DNA from: G020354085 sp964629975
GTDB taxonomy: Bacteria > Pseudomonadota > Gammaproteobacteria > Acidiferrobacterales > Sulfurifustaceae
Assembly (NCBI GenBank): GCA_964629975.1
Contig: CAZVUN010000005.1
Coordinates: 1-48,048 of the forward strand
Reading direction: 5' to 3'
Length of the DNA stretch: 48,048 bases
Each line of letters opens with the position of its first letter. The first letter of the stretch is position 1. The translations under genes and the position numbers were made by a program. Under the pieces are notes generated by a model, which was not told where the DNA came from, made no database searches, and saw nothing but the letters and a program-made list of their open reading frames with translations. Shown piece by piece: positions 31,916 through 41,327 of the stretch.

Positions 31916-32944
31916 ATGCGCCCGCTGTTTCATCCGTCTCTGGTCAACGATCCGTTCGGCGATCCGGGCGTCTACATCGACTGCCTGTTCGATCGGCGCG
32001 CGCTGTTGTTCGACCTGGGCGATCTCCATCGCCTCGCCCCGCGCAAGCTGCTGCGCGTGACGGATGTGTTCGTCTCGCACGCGCACATGGATCACTTCAT
32101 CGGTTTCGACTGGCTGCTGCGCATCTGCCTGGGGCGCAGCCTGCGCATCCGCCTGTACGGGCCGCCCGGTTTCCTTGCGCAGGTCGAGCATCGGCTGGCG
32201 GCCTACACCTGGAACCTGGTAGAGAACTATGAGACCGACCTCGTGCTGGAAGTCATGGAGTACGCGCCAGACGGGACCGGCCGCTGCGCCGAATTCCGTT
32301 GCCGGGCCGGATTCCGGCGCGAGCGCGAGCAGGCCGTGGCGCTGGGCGAGGGGGTGCTGCGCGACGAGGAAGGGTTCAGCGTGCGCTGCGCCATGCTCGA
32401 TCACCGCACGCCGTGTCTGGCGTTCGCGCTGGAAGAGAAGGAGCACATCAATGTGTGGAAGAACCGGCTCGACGAGCTGGGACTGCCGACCGGGCCGTGG
32501 CTGACCGAGCTACGGCACGCCGTGCGGCGCGGGTTGCCCGATGATTTTCCGTTTCGCGTGTGGTGGAAGGACCGCGGCGGGGTGCATGCCCACCACCGCC
32601 CGCTGGGGGAACTCAAGCGCGACATCCTGCGCTTTGTGCCGGGACAACGGATCGTGTACGTGACCGACGCGGTGTATCACGCGGCCAATGCCGAGCGTAT
32701 CGTGCGGCTCGCACGCGACGCCGACATCCTGTTCATCGAGGCGACCTTCCTGCATGCGGACGCGGCGCGCGCGGCGCAGAAGTATCACTTGACCGCGCGG
32801 CAGGCCGGAACGCTGGCGCGGCGCGCCGGTGCCCGGAGCGTGGTGCCGTTTCACTTCTCGCCCATGTACCAGGACGAGCCGCAGGCGCTGGCCGCCGAGC
32901 TGGACCGGGCGCTGCACACCGACGGTGAGGCAGATCTAGGTTGA
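31916..32944 (+). CDS. Ribonuclease Z-like metallo-beta-lactamase protein
   Basis: The 342-residue protein shows FVSHAHMDHFIGFDWLLR with the zinc-binding HxHxDH. It also has the LYGPPGF segment typical of RNase Z/ElaC-like enzymes, FIEATFLH, and a C-terminal HFSPMY histidine. RNase Z matures tRNA 3' ends; members of this longer group may have other substrates, so a tRNA role is only inferred. Its last 9 bases overlap the convergent zinc-ribbon gene. Confidence 0.75.
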   Translation: MRPLFHPSLVNDPFGDPGVYIDCLFDRRALLFDLGDLHRLAPRKLLRVTDVFVSHAHMDHFIGFDWLLRICLGRSLRIRLYGPPGFLAQVEHRLAAYTWNLVENYETDLVLEVMEYAPDGTGRCAEFRCRAGFRREREQAVALGEGVLRDEEGFSVRCAMLDHRTPCLAFALEEKEHINVWKNRLDELGLPTGPWLTELRHAVRRGLPDDFPFRVWWKDRGGVHAHHRPLGELKRDILRFVPGQRIVYVTDAVYHAANAERIVRLARDADILFIEATFLHADAARAAQKYHLTARQAGTLARRAGARSVVPFHFSPMYQDEPQALAAELDRALHTDGEADLG

Positions 32945-33511
32945 CGGTTCGGAACGGGACGCGCCGGGCTCGGTGTCGCGGCGCGATTGCGCCAGGTGCG
33001 AGGGCAGCTCTTTGTCGTGCGCGAAAGCGAAACCGCACAGGCACAGCGCGCTCGTCACCGGCAGGGTCTGCTGGCACTTGGGGCAGCGCTTGGTCGCAGT
33101 GCCCTCGAACTGCTGCATGATGCGGTCGGCCTTGCTCGCCTGCGCGGCGCGAAACGCTGCACCGGGGGCCTGTGACGGGGCCGTCTCGGTCGCGGCCGCA
33201 TCGGCGCAGGCGTCGAACTCGGCGCGCAGCGCCTGGACCTCGTGCAGCGCGCGCATCACGCGATATGCCTTGTCGAAGTTCTTGGGGTCGGCGGCGAGAA
33301 TCTTGCGCTCGGCCTCAAGCGTGCCGGCGGCCTGCTCAAGCCGGGCGCCGAGGTAGGCACGGTACAGCTCCACCTCGTGCGCTCCGCCGGCGTCGGACGT
33401 GGCGGGGTCGGTCGGCAGGAAAGAGTAGCCGCAGGCGCATTGCTCCAGCTCGGTCGGCACCTGCGTGGCGCACGACGGACAAGTCTTGCGGAAGATATTG
33501 CGATTGCTCAC
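32936..33511 (-). CDS. Double zinc-ribbon protein, paralogous family member 1
   Basis: The 191-residue protein has two identical-spacing ribbons, C11-x2-C14-x10-C25-x-C27 and C143-x2-C146-x10-C157-x-C159, each followed by G-[YF]-x-F. A helical segment of about 45-105 separates them. AFRAAQASKADRI (119-131) lies just before the second ribbon and recurs in the two related proteins at 46766 and 47603. The tail is charged and disordered. The family is unnamed to me; zinc binding is inferred. GGAGG precedes the ATG. Confidence 0.75.
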   Translation of the reverse strand: MSNRNIFRKTCPSCATQVPTELEQCACGYSFLPTDPATSDAGGAHEVELYRAYLGARLEQAAGTLEAERKILAADPKNFDKAYRVMRALHEVQALRAEFDACADAAATETAPSQAPGAAFRAAQASKADRIMQQFEGTATKRCPKCQQTLPVTSALCLCGFAFAHDKELPSHLAQSRRDTEPGASRSEPST

Positions 33512-33862
33512 CGGCGGGAGACCTCCTGCCCGACGCTAGCCGCGTGACGAAACCAGTATAGCCCAGTGACCTCCCGGCAGCTTACCGTTCGTCGCAACGG
33601 GCGCCGATTGCCCCACCGCATCCGGCCCCGCCCCGGGGTAAGTTCATCCGGCAAAACAGCCGCCTAGGGCGGCCGCGCCGATCGGCTGGCCCCGCCGCCT
33701 GTCCCCCGCCACGGCGCGGGTTGAGAGCGGTTCGACCCGCCGGGGGCAAGCGCGGCGCGGATTGATGAATATCAAGTCGTTGTCGCGCGATCTTGGTAGC
33801 GTGTGCGTGTGGGAATTGATTCGATCGATGTACATGCAGGCTGGAGAGACAGGAGGCACACC
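33512..33862. other. Intergenic region with an FNR box
   Basis: These 351 bases contain a perfect FNR/ANR palindrome at 33762-33775 but no gene that I can support. The ATG at 33803 lacks a ribosome site, whereas AGGAGG precedes the ATG at 33863. Confidence 0.6.
33762..33775. promoter_or_regulatory. FNR/ANR-type box, perfect
   Basis: TTGAT-GAAT-ATCAA is an exact consensus palindrome centred 94 bases before the DUF6763-like start. A transcription start about 41 bases downstream would leave a normal 5' leader, consistent with class II activation (inference). Confidence 0.75.
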
Positions 33863-34201
33863 ATGGTCAAACGGCCCCCCGTGATAGGGCAGTGGTATCG
33901 CCACCTCGACAAGGGCCAGGAGTTCCAGGTCACCGCCATCGACGAGGAGGACGAGACCGTCGAGCTGCAGCACTTCGATGGCGACGTCGAGGAGGTCGAT
34001 CTGGAGGACTGGTACCGGCTCGAGGTCGAGCCGATCGAGACCCCCGAGGACTGGACCGGCCCGATGGACGACATCGAGCGCGATGATCTCGGCTACAGCG
34101 AGACCGAAATGACGGCCGAGGACTGGAACCGGCCGCTGCGCGAGGAGATCGAGGCCGTCGCCACCGAGGAAGAACCCGAGGAAGGCGGCGAGGAGCGCTG
34201 A
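33863..34201 (+). CDS. Small acidic DUF6763-like protein
   Basis: The 112-residue protein begins VKRPPVIGQWYRHLDKGQEF and has a small strand-rich core (about 8-60). A very acidic tail follows with repeated W-x-x-P units (EDWTGP, EDWNRP, EDWYRL). No cysteine or membrane segment is present. The core and acidity fit DUF6763, known mainly from gammaproteobacteria. AGGAGG sets ATG 33863. The perfect FNR/ANR box upstream suggests expression at low oxygen. It precedes htpG by 110 bases. Confidence 0.75.
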   Translation: MVKRPPVIGQWYRHLDKGQEFQVTAIDEEDETVELQHFDGDVEEVDLEDWYRLEVEPIETPEDWTGPMDDIERDDLGYSETEMTAEDWNRPLREEIEAVATEEEPEEGGEER

Positions 34202-34311
34202 GCCGCGGGGGCGGCACGCGGGCGCCCCCCTGCGCGCCCTTGAATTCCCTTGTGCCCGGCCCTAGTTTCCCGCCCGGTTTGCACCCTTACGCGAACGGAG
34301 CGGGTTCCCCC

Positions 34312-36189
34312 ATGAGCGTCGACACGCACAAGGAAACACTGGGTTTCCAGGCCGAGGTCCGGCAGTTGCTGGACCTCATGATTCACTCCCTCTACAGCAA
34401 CAAGGAGATCTTCCTGCGGGAGCTGATCTCCAACGCCTCGGACGCCGCCGACAAGCTGCGCTTTGAGGCGCTCACCGACGACGCCCTGTACGAGGGCGAC
34501 TCGGAGCTCAAGATCCGGGTGAGCTACGACAAGGCGGCGCGCACCGTGACCATCTCGGACAACGGCATCGGCATGAGCCGCGCCGAGGTGGTCGATCATA
34601 TCGGCACCATCGCCAAGTCCGGCACGCGCCAGTTCTTCGCTTCCCTGTCCGGTGACCAGCAGAAGGACGCGAAGCTCATCGGCCAGTTCGGTGTTGGTTT
34701 CTATTCCGCCTTCATCGTCGCCGACAAGGTGACCCTCACCACGCGCCGTGCGGGGCTCACGCCGGAACATGGCGTGCGCTGGGAATCGGACGGAAAGGGC
34801 GAGTACGTCATTGAAACCATCGACAAGCCGACGCGCGGCACCGAGGTCACGCTGCACCTGCGCGAAGGCGAGGACGAGTTTCTCGACGGCTGGCGGCTGC
34901 GCGCCATCATCCGCAAGTACTCCGATCACATCACGCTGCCGATCGTGATGAAGAAGGAGGGCGCCGAGGAGGACGAGACCGTCAACCGCGCCTCGGCCCT
35001 ATGGGCGCGCCCGAAGAGCGAGATCAAGCCGGAGGAGTACGACGAGTTCTACAAGCACGTGGCGCACGACTTCGAGGCGCCACTCGCGCACGTGCACAGC
35101 CGGGTCGAGGGCAAGCAGGAGTACATCTCCCTGCTCTATATCCCGGCACGTGCGCCATTTGACCTGTGGGACCGGGAGCGCCGTCACGGCGTCAAGCTCT
35201 ACGTGCGGCGCGTGTTCATCATGGACGACGCCGAGCAGCTGATGCCCAACTATCTGCGCTTCGTGCGCGGTGTCATCGACTCGAACGACCTGCCGCTCAA
35301 CATCTCGCGCGAGATCCTGCAGCACAACAAGGATATCGAGGCGATCAAGAGCGGCTCGGTGCGCAAGGTGCTCGATCTGCTCGCCGAGCTCGCGGAGAAG
35401 GACCCGGAGAAGTACGCCAGGTTCTGGGGCGAATTCGGGCAGGTGCTCAAGGAGGGCATCGTCGAGGACGCCGCCAACCGCGAGCGCATCGCCAGGCTGC
35501 TGCGCTTTGCCTCGACCCATAGCGACAAAGAGACCCCGGAGGTGTCGCTCGCCGACTACGTGGCGCGCATGAAGCCCGGGCAGAAGGCGATCTACTACGT
35601 CACCGCCGACTCCTTCGCCGCCGCGAAGAACAGCCCGCACCTCGAGATCTTCCGCAAGAAGGGCATCGAGGTGCTGCTGCTGCACGAGCGCATCGACGAG
35701 TGGGTGGTGATGCACCTGACCGAGTTCGAGGGCAAGCCGCTGCAATCGGTCGCCAAAGGGGATCTCGACCTTGGCGCACTGGCGGCGGAGGAGGAGAAGA
35801 AAGCCCAGGAGCAGGCGGCGGCCGAGCTCAAGGACCTGGTGGCGCGTATCAAGCAGACCCTCGGTGAGCGCGTGCACGAGGTGCGCGTCACCCACCGCCT
35901 GACGAGCTCCCCGGCCTGCCTGGTGGCCGGCGCGCACGACCTGTCGGGCAATCTCGAGCGCATCCTCAAGGCCGCCGGCCAGAAGGCGCCCGGCGGCAAA
36001 CCGATCCTCGAGATCAACCCGCAGCATCCGATCGTACAGCGTCTTGCCACCGAGACCGACGAGACGCGCTTCGGCAACTGGAGCCATATCCTGTTCGACC
36101 AGGCGCTGCTCGCCGAGGGCGGCGAGCTCGAAGACCCGGCGAGCTACGTCGCGCGGCTGAACGCGATGCTGCTGGAGCTGATGAAGTGA
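34312..36189 (+). CDS. htpG: Molecular chaperone HtpG (Hsp90)
   Basis: The 625-residue protein has the full Hsp90 set: SNASDAADKLRF, ISDNGIGM, IGQFGVGFYSAF and RGTEVTLHL in the N-terminal ATPase. It then has VRRVFIMDD and NDLPLNISRE in the middle domain, and a C-terminal dimerisation domain. It is an ATP-dependent cytosolic chaperone. The start MSVDTHKETLGF at 34312 fits the family; GGAG lies 12-15 bases before. Length matches E. coli HtpG (624). Confidence 0.98.
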   Translation: MSVDTHKETLGFQAEVRQLLDLMIHSLYSNKEIFLRELISNASDAADKLRFEALTDDALYEGDSELKIRVSYDKAARTVTISDNGIGMSRAEVVDHIGTIAKSGTRQFFASLSGDQQKDAKLIGQFGVGFYSAFIVADKVTLTTRRAGLTPEHGVRWESDGKGEYVIETIDKPTRGTEVTLHLREGEDEFLDGWRLRAIIRKYSDHITLPIVMKKEGAEEDETVNRASALWARPKSEIKPEEYDEFYKHVAHDFEAPLAHVHSRVEGKQEYISLLYIPARAPFDLWDRERRHGVKLYVRRVFIMDDAEQLMPNYLRFVRGVIDSNDLPLNISREILQHNKDIEAIKSGSVRKVLDLLAELAEKDPEKYARFWGEFGQVLKEGIVEDAANRERIARLLRFASTHSDKETPEVSLADYVARMKPGQKAIYYVTADSFAAAKNSPHLEIFRKKGIEVLLLHERIDEWVVMHLTEFEGKPLQSVAKGDLDLGALAAEEEKKAQEQAAAELKDLVARIKQTLGERVHEVRVTHRLTSSPACLVAGAHDLSGNLERILKAAGQKAPGGKPILEINPQHPIVQRLATETDETRFGNWSHILFDQALLAEGGELEDPASYVARLNAMLLELMK

Positions 36190-36193
36190 GCGT

Positions 36194-36826
36194 CTAGCGC
36201 CCGCGCGCGGCAGGCGAAAAGGCGAGGCGTGCGCAGGCCACGACCCTGCCCAGGGCACGGTCGAGCGCGGCGGCATGCAGCGGCAACAGCGGCTGCAGCG
36301 TATCGAGCAGCGCGCGCGGGTCGAGCGCGGTACGCAGGCGATCAACGCCCCTGGCGCGCGCACGCGGGTCGAGGCGCGGCCAGGTGCGGGGGCGCTTGCG
36401 CCCGTAGCGTGCCATGAGCGCGCTGACCGTGCGCAGCTTGGCCGGGCCGAGCGCGTAGCTCACGAGCGCGCGCCCGCGCCGGTCGTGCAACCACACCCAC
36501 CCGGGCACAACGCTGACCCGTGCGACACTGCCCCAGGGGTAACGCCGCGCGCGTCCCGCGCACGGCTGATAGGTGATAGCGGCTGCGCTCAGGTGAAGCG
36601 TGCCGCGTGAGCGCCGCAGGTAGTGAGCGCTCCCGGCAGCGACTGCCGCGGAGCCAAGCAGCAGCGTCACGCTCGCGAAGTCGTTCGGGTAGCGCGCGCT
36701 CAGCATCAGCAGCGCCAGGCACAGCCCAACCACACCCACGAGCAGCAGCAGCAGACCGACAAACGTCTCCTCCGGCGTGTTGCGGATGGTCGTGGCTCTG
36801 GTCTTGGCAGGGATGGCGGCCGGCAT
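36194..36826 (-). CDS. Two-helix membrane hypothetical protein
   Basis: The roughly 210-residue protein has two membrane helices near 20-43 (FVGLLLLLVGVVGLCLALLM) and 50-68. A PH-like strand region follows (TLHLSAAAITYQP, YPWGSVARVSVVPGWVWLHD) and an Arg-rich C-terminal part. This layout resembles bacterial membrane-anchored PH-domain proteins. The start is uncertain; ATG 36826 gives a sensible topology. It is convergent with htpG, 4 bases apart. Confidence 0.55.
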   Translation of the reverse strand: MPAAIPAKTRATTIRNTPEETFVGLLLLLVGVVGLCLALLMLSARYPNDFASVTLLLGSAAVAAGSAHYLRRSRGTLHLSAAAITYQPCAGRARRYPWGSVARVSVVPGWVWLHDRRGRALVSYALGPAKLRTVSALMARYGRKRPRTWPRLDPRARARGVDRLRTALDPRALLDTLQPLLPLHAAALDRALGRVVACARLAFSPAARGR

Positions 36827-37091
36827 GGTTGTGGGTCCCGAGATCACGGTGGTGGATCGAAGAGGCAAGACCGGTGCCGGAATCGACCCGGCCCGCGCCG
36901 GGTTATCGACCACTGCCGGCGCGCGCTTGAGCCGGCGGTATGCGGTCGTAGCCGCAGCGGATGTGCGCCATTGGCGGTGGTTGGCCGCAGCGTGACACAT
37001 TCATGGCGCGGCAGGCGCCTTGCCTGCGCCCGGCGCCTGCGTAAGATGGTGCGCAGCCAGTAACCGCCCGGGCGCTTGCGAGGAGGGACCC

Positions 37092-37556
37092 ATGATCGCG
37101 CTGACCGTGAACGGCCGCCGCCACGAACTCGATGTCGACCCCGCCATGCCCCTGCTGTGGGTGCTGCGCGACCGGCTGGGGCTGACCGGCACCAAGTACG
37201 CCTGCGGGATCGCGGTGTGCGGTGCCTGCACCGTGCACGTGGGCGGCGCGCCGGTGCGCGCCTGTGTCACGCCGGTCTCGGCGATCGCCGGTCAGGCCGT
37301 TACCACCATCGAGGGGCTGTCGCCCGACAGCACTCACCCGGTGCAGCGCGCCTGGATCGAGCTCGACGTGCCGCAGTGCGGCTTCTGCCAGTCGGGCCAG
37401 ATCATGCAGGCGGTGGCACTGCTCGCCGACAAACCGAGTCCCACGGACGCCGATATCGATAACGCCATGCGCGGGGTCCTGTGCCGCTGCGGCACCTACC
37501 AGCGCATCCGCCAGGCCATCAAGCGCGCGGCGCAACTCAAGACCGCGGGGGTGTGA
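37092..37556 (+). CDS. iorA: Two-[2Fe-2S] subunit of a molybdenum hydroxylase (IorA-like)
   Basis: The 154-residue subunit has a plant-type ferredoxin cluster (Cys38, 43, 46, 58) and an all-helical second cluster (Cys96, 99, 131, 133; QCGFCQSGQ and CRCGTY). It carries electrons away from the molybdenum centre. AGGAGG precedes the ATG. The next gene, the Mo subunit, begins after its TGA by one base. The pair is like isoquinoline 1-oxidoreductase or aldehyde oxidase alpha/beta; the substrate is not decided by sequence. Confidence 0.93.
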   Translation: MIALTVNGRRHELDVDPAMPLLWVLRDRLGLTGTKYACGIAVCGACTVHVGGAPVRACVTPVSAIAGQAVTTIEGLSPDSTHPVQRAWIELDVPQCGFCQSGQIMQAVALLADKPSPTDADIDNAMRGVLCRCGTYQRIRQAIKRAAQLKTAGV

Positions 37557-37557
37557 C

Positions 37558-39714
37558 ATGGGCACGGCGCGGGTTGCGGAGCCGATCGATCACGGTCGCC
37601 GAACGTTCATCAAGGTGAGCGCCGCCGCCGGCGGCGGGCTGCTCATCGGCTTGCATCTGCCCGCGGGCGCGGCCCGCACCGCCGCCGCCCCCGCGGAACT
37701 CGTGCCCAATGCCTGGATCCGCATCGGCACCGACGATCGCGTGACGCTGCGCGTGGCGAGCGCGGAGATGGGGCAGGGCGTATACACCGCCATCCCGATG
37801 CTCCTGGCCGAAGAGCTCGAGTGCGACTGGACGCGGGTGCAGGTGGAAAACGCGCCGGCCGACAAGGCCTACGTCAATCCGCTGTTCGGCCTTCAGGCGA
37901 CCGGCGGCTCGACCGCCATACGCGCCTTCTACACCCCGCTGCGCCAGGCGGGCGCCACGGCGCGCGATCTGCTGATCGCGGTTGCCGCCCGGCAGTGGGG
38001 CGTGCCGGAGGACAGCTGCCGCGCGGACAATGGCAGTGTCGTGCACAAGCCAAGCGGCCGGCGCCTGCGCTATGGGGCGCTGGTCGACGCCGCCGCGCAG
38101 CTGCCAGCGCCGACAGCGGCACTGCTCAAGGACCCTGCCGAGTTCAAGCTCATCGGCAAGCCCATCCGCCGGCTCGACACGCCACTCAAGGTCAACGGCA
38201 CCGCGGTGTTTGGTCAGGACGTGCGCGTGACCGGCATGCTCACCGCGGTGGTGGCGCGCTGCCCGGTGTTCGGCGGCAAGCTCAAGCGCTTCGATGCGGC
38301 CAAGGCCAGACGCGTGCCGGGCGTGCGCGAGGTGCTCGCCATCGAATCCGGGGTGGCGGTCGTGGCCGAGGGTTTCTGGGCGGCACGCCAGGGGCGGGAG
38401 GCGCTCGAGATCGAATGGGACCCGGGCCCGCACGCACAGCTCGCCAGCGCTGATATCCGCAAGCGCCTGGAGGCGGCGCTCAGGCGGCCCGGCGCGGTCG
38501 CGCGTCGCGAGGGTAACGCGGACAAGGCGCTCGCTGGCGCGCGGCGCATCGAGGCCGAGTATGAGGTGCCGTACCTTGCGCATGCCACCATGGAGCCGAT
38601 GACGTGCACCGCCGCCATTGGCGCGAGCGGCTGCGATGTCTGGGTCGGTACCCAGGGCCAAAGCGCGGCGCAGCGCACGGCGGCCAAGGTCGCGGGGCTG
38701 CCGCCCGAGGCGGTCAGGATCCATACCCTGTTCCTCGGCGGCGGGTTCGGGCGGCGCGGCGAGCAGGACTTCGTCGCCGAGGCGGTCGAACTTGCCAAGC
38801 GCGTCGGCACGCCCGTGCAGGTGATCTGGACGCGCGAGGACGACATGCAGCACGACCAGTACCGCCCGGCGACCCTCAATCGCCTGAGCGCCGGGATCGA
38901 CAAGGCCGGCAGTCTCGTGGCCTGGCGCCACGCCATCGCCGGCCCGTCGATTGCCACGCGCGTCTTCCCGGGGCTCATCCAGAACGGCATCGACCGGACC
39001 TCGGTGGAGGGCGCGGCCAATTTGCCGTACGCCATTCCCAACATCAGCGTCACCTACGCGATGGTGAACGGCCCGGTGCCGGTCGGCTTCTGGCGCTCGG
39101 TCGGCAGCTCCCAGAACGCCTTCATCACCGAGTGCTTCCTGGACGAGGTCGCGGCCGCGCTCAGGAAGGATCCGCTTGTGCTGCGCCGCGCGCTGCTCGC
39201 GCAGCATCCGCGCCATCGGGCGGTGCTCGAGCGCGCCGCGCGCGAGGCCGGCTGGGGCAGGCCGCTGCCCGCCGGACGCCACCGCGGCATCGCCGTGGCC
39301 GAGTCCTTCGGCAGCTACGTGGCGCAGGTCGCCGAGGTATCGCTCGCCGACGGCAGGCTGCGGGTGCACCGCGTGGTGTGTGCCATCGATTGCGGCGTCG
39401 TGGTGAACCCCGACACCGTGGTGGCGCAGATGCAATCGGGCATCGTCTACGGATTGAGTGCCGCGCTCTACGGGCAGATCACCATCAAGCACGGGCGCGT
39501 CGAGCAGAGCAACTTCCACGATTATCCGATGCTGCGCATGGACGAGATGCCGCAGGTCGAGGTGCACATCGTGCCAAGCGACGAGCCGCCCGGCGGTGTC
39601 GGCGAGCCGGGCACGCCGCCGATCGCCCCGGCGGTGGCGAACGCCGTTTTCGCCGCCACCGGCAAGCCGGTGCGGCGCCTGCCGATTGCGCTTGCGCCGT
39701 TGACCAAGCCGTGA
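37558..39714 (+). CDS. iorB: Molybdopterin-binding subunit, IorB-like, Tat-exported
   Basis: The 718-residue subunit of the xanthine-oxidase family opens with a twin-arginine signal, RRTFIKVSAAAGGG (R14-R15), so the enzyme is probably assembled in the cytoplasm and exported to the periplasm. It shows EMGQGVYTAIPMLL, FLGGGFGRRG, and GVGEPGTPP with the catalytic Glu near 683. No FAD subunit is present, so electrons likely go from IorA to a cytochrome or other carrier, none of which is encoded here. Substrate may be an N-heterocycle or an aldehyde. Confidence 0.92.
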   Translation: MGTARVAEPIDHGRRTFIKVSAAAGGGLLIGLHLPAGAARTAAAPAELVPNAWIRIGTDDRVTLRVASAEMGQGVYTAIPMLLAEELECDWTRVQVENAPADKAYVNPLFGLQATGGSTAIRAFYTPLRQAGATARDLLIAVAARQWGVPEDSCRADNGSVVHKPSGRRLRYGALVDAAAQLPAPTAALLKDPAEFKLIGKPIRRLDTPLKVNGTAVFGQDVRVTGMLTAVVARCPVFGGKLKRFDAAKARRVPGVREVLAIESGVAVVAEGFWAARQGREALEIEWDPGPHAQLASADIRKRLEAALRRPGAVARREGNADKALAGARRIEAEYEVPYLAHATMEPMTCTAAIGASGCDVWVGTQGQSAAQRTAAKVAGLPPEAVRIHTLFLGGGFGRRGEQDFVAEAVELAKRVGTPVQVIWTREDDMQHDQYRPATLNRLSAGIDKAGSLVAWRHAIAGPSIATRVFPGLIQNGIDRTSVEGAANLPYAIPNISVTYAMVNGPVPVGFWRSVGSSQNAFITECFLDEVAAALRKDPLVLRRALLAQHPRHRAVLERAAREAGWGRPLPAGRHRGIAVAESFGSYVAQVAEVSLADGRLRVHRVVCAIDCGVVVNPDTVVAQMQSGIVYGLSAALYGQITIKHGRVEQSNFHDYPMLRMDEMPQVEVHIVPSDEPPGGVGEPGTPPIAPAVANAVFAATGKPVRRLPIALAPLTKP

Positions 39715-40718
39715 TGCCGGGCACCGATTCCGAGGTCCTGGCGGCGGCCGCCGCATGGCTCGAGCAGGGGCGTGGCGCCTACCTGGTCACGGTGGTGCGC
39801 ACCTGGGGCTCGGCGCCGTGCCCGCCCGGGGCGCTGCTCGCGGTGCGCGATGACGGCGAGTTCGTCGGATCGGTGTCGGGAGGCTGTGTCGAGGAGGATC
39901 TCGCCGCGCGCCTGGCGGCGCGCGTCGGGCCGCAGACCTTTCCCGCCCTCGAGACCTACGGGGTGGATCGCGAGCAAACCCATCGTTTCGGGCTGCCGTG
40001 CGGCGGGCGGCTGGAACTGCTGATCGAGCAGCTCGCGAGCCCCGTGCCGCTGCGCACGCTGCTTGCCGCCATCGACGCGCGCCGCATCCTCGCGCGGCGC
40101 GTGTGCCTGGCGAGCGGCGAGGCGAGCCTGCACGCCGCCGCGCGCGATGCGGCATTTCAGTTCGACGGCGCCAACGCCGTGCGCCTCTTCGGGCCGCAAT
40201 GGCGGCTGCTGCTGATCGGGGCCGGGCAGCTTTCGCGGCACGTGGCGCAGATGGCGCTCGCGCTCGACTACCACGTGATCGTGTGCGACCCGCGCGAGGA
40301 ATACGCGCGCGCCTGGTCGCTGCCCGGTGCCGAGCTCGACACCGGCATGCCGGATGAGGTGGTGCGCGCGCGTGCCACGGATGCGCGCGCCGCGGTGATC
40401 GCCCTCACCCACGACCCCCGGCTCGATGACCTTGCGCTCATCGAGGCGCTGGCCGCACCGACCTTCTACGTCGGCGCGCTCGGATCGCAGTCGAACAACG
40501 CCAAGCGCCGGGCGCGTCTGGCCGAGCTGGGTCTCACGGCCTCGCAGCTCGCGCGGCTGCACGGGCCGGTCGGCCTGCCGATCGGCAGCCGCACCCCGGC
40601 GGAGATCGCCGTCGCCATCGTCGCCGAACTCACCGCCGAGCGGCACGGCGTGCGCCTGAGCGCAAGCGCGCCGGCGGTGCCTTCCATGCACGCGCCGACG
40701 GCGGCATGCGCGGGGTAG
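39714..40718 (+). CDS. XdhC/CoxI-family molybdenum cofactor insertion protein
   Basis: XdhC proteins bind, sulfurate-assist and insert molybdenum cofactor into hydroxylases. The 334-residue protein has the XdhC N-terminal domain (RTWGSAPCPPGALLAV, GSVSGGCVEEDL) and a Rossmann C-terminal domain (LLIGAGQLSRHVAQMA, ALTHDPRLDDLAL, YVGALGS, GLPIGSRTPAEIA). It overlaps iorB by one base (TGATG) and mocA by 13, confirming one operon. Confidence 0.93.
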   Translation: MPGTDSEVLAAAAAWLEQGRGAYLVTVVRTWGSAPCPPGALLAVRDDGEFVGSVSGGCVEEDLAARLAARVGPQTFPALETYGVDREQTHRFGLPCGGRLELLIEQLASPVPLRTLLAAIDARRILARRVCLASGEASLHAAARDAAFQFDGANAVRLFGPQWRLLLIGAGQLSRHVAQMALALDYHVIVCDPREEYARAWSLPGAELDTGMPDEVVRARATDARAAVIALTHDPRLDDLALIEALAAPTFYVGALGSQSNNAKRRARLAELGLTASQLARLHGPVGLPIGSRTPAEIAVAIVAELTAERHGVRLSASAPAVPSMHAPTAACAG

Positions 40719-41299
40719 CCGGCGTCCTGCTGGCCGCGGGCGCGAGCAGGCGCTTTGGCAGTGACAAGCTGCTCGCCCCGCTTGCCGATGGCATGCCGCT
40801 CGCGCTGGCGGCCGCGCGCCGGCTCCTCGACGTCTTGCCCGAGACCGTGGCCGTGGTGCGCGACGCACACGGGCCCCTCGCGCAGCAACTGCGCCTGGCG
40901 GGTTGTCGCCTCGTGGTGAACGTGCGCGCCGGGCAGGGTATCGGCACGAGCATTGCCGCCGGGGTCGCGGCCGCCGCGCCGGCGCACGGCTGGGTCATTG
41001 CCCTGGCCGACATGCCGTTCTTGCAGACCGATACGATCGTGCGTGTCGCGCACGCCATCGCGCAAGGTGCGCTGGTGGCGGCGGCCTGTCACCGTGGACG
41101 GCGCGGTCATCCGGTCGGGTTTGCCCGTGCGCTGCGCACCGAGCTGCTCAAGCTGCGCGGCGATGTCGGTGCGCGCGCCGTACTCGATCACCATGCCGGC
41201 GACCTGGTGCGGCTCGATGTTGACGATCCCGGTGTGCTGGCCGATATCGACATGCCCGGCGATGTGCCGGTGCCGAGGAAGCCGCTGGCGCACGGCTGA
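40706..41299 (+). CDS. mocA: Molybdenum cofactor cytidylyltransferase-like protein
   Basis: The 197-residue nucleotidyltransferase has LLAAGASRRFGSDKLL (about 8-23), AGQGIGTSIAAGV, ALADMPFL near 100 and RRGHPVGF, as in MocA/MobA-like enzymes. MocA attaches CMP to the cofactor, the form required by xanthine-oxidase-family enzymes. It is last in iorA-iorB-xdhC-mocA. Assignment to MocA rather than MobA rests on the motif and the operon. Confidence 0.88.
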   Translation: MRGVAGVLLAAGASRRFGSDKLLAPLADGMPLALAAARRLLDVLPETVAVVRDAHGPLAQQLRLAGCRLVVNVRAGQGIGTSIAAGVAAAAPAHGWVIALADMPFLQTDTIVRVAHAIAQGALVAAACHRGRRGHPVGFARALRTELLKLRGDVGARAVLDHHAGDLVRLDVDDPGVLADIDMPGDVPVPRKPLAHG

Positions 41300-41327
41300 T
41301 CGCCCGCTAGACCGGGACGACACACGG

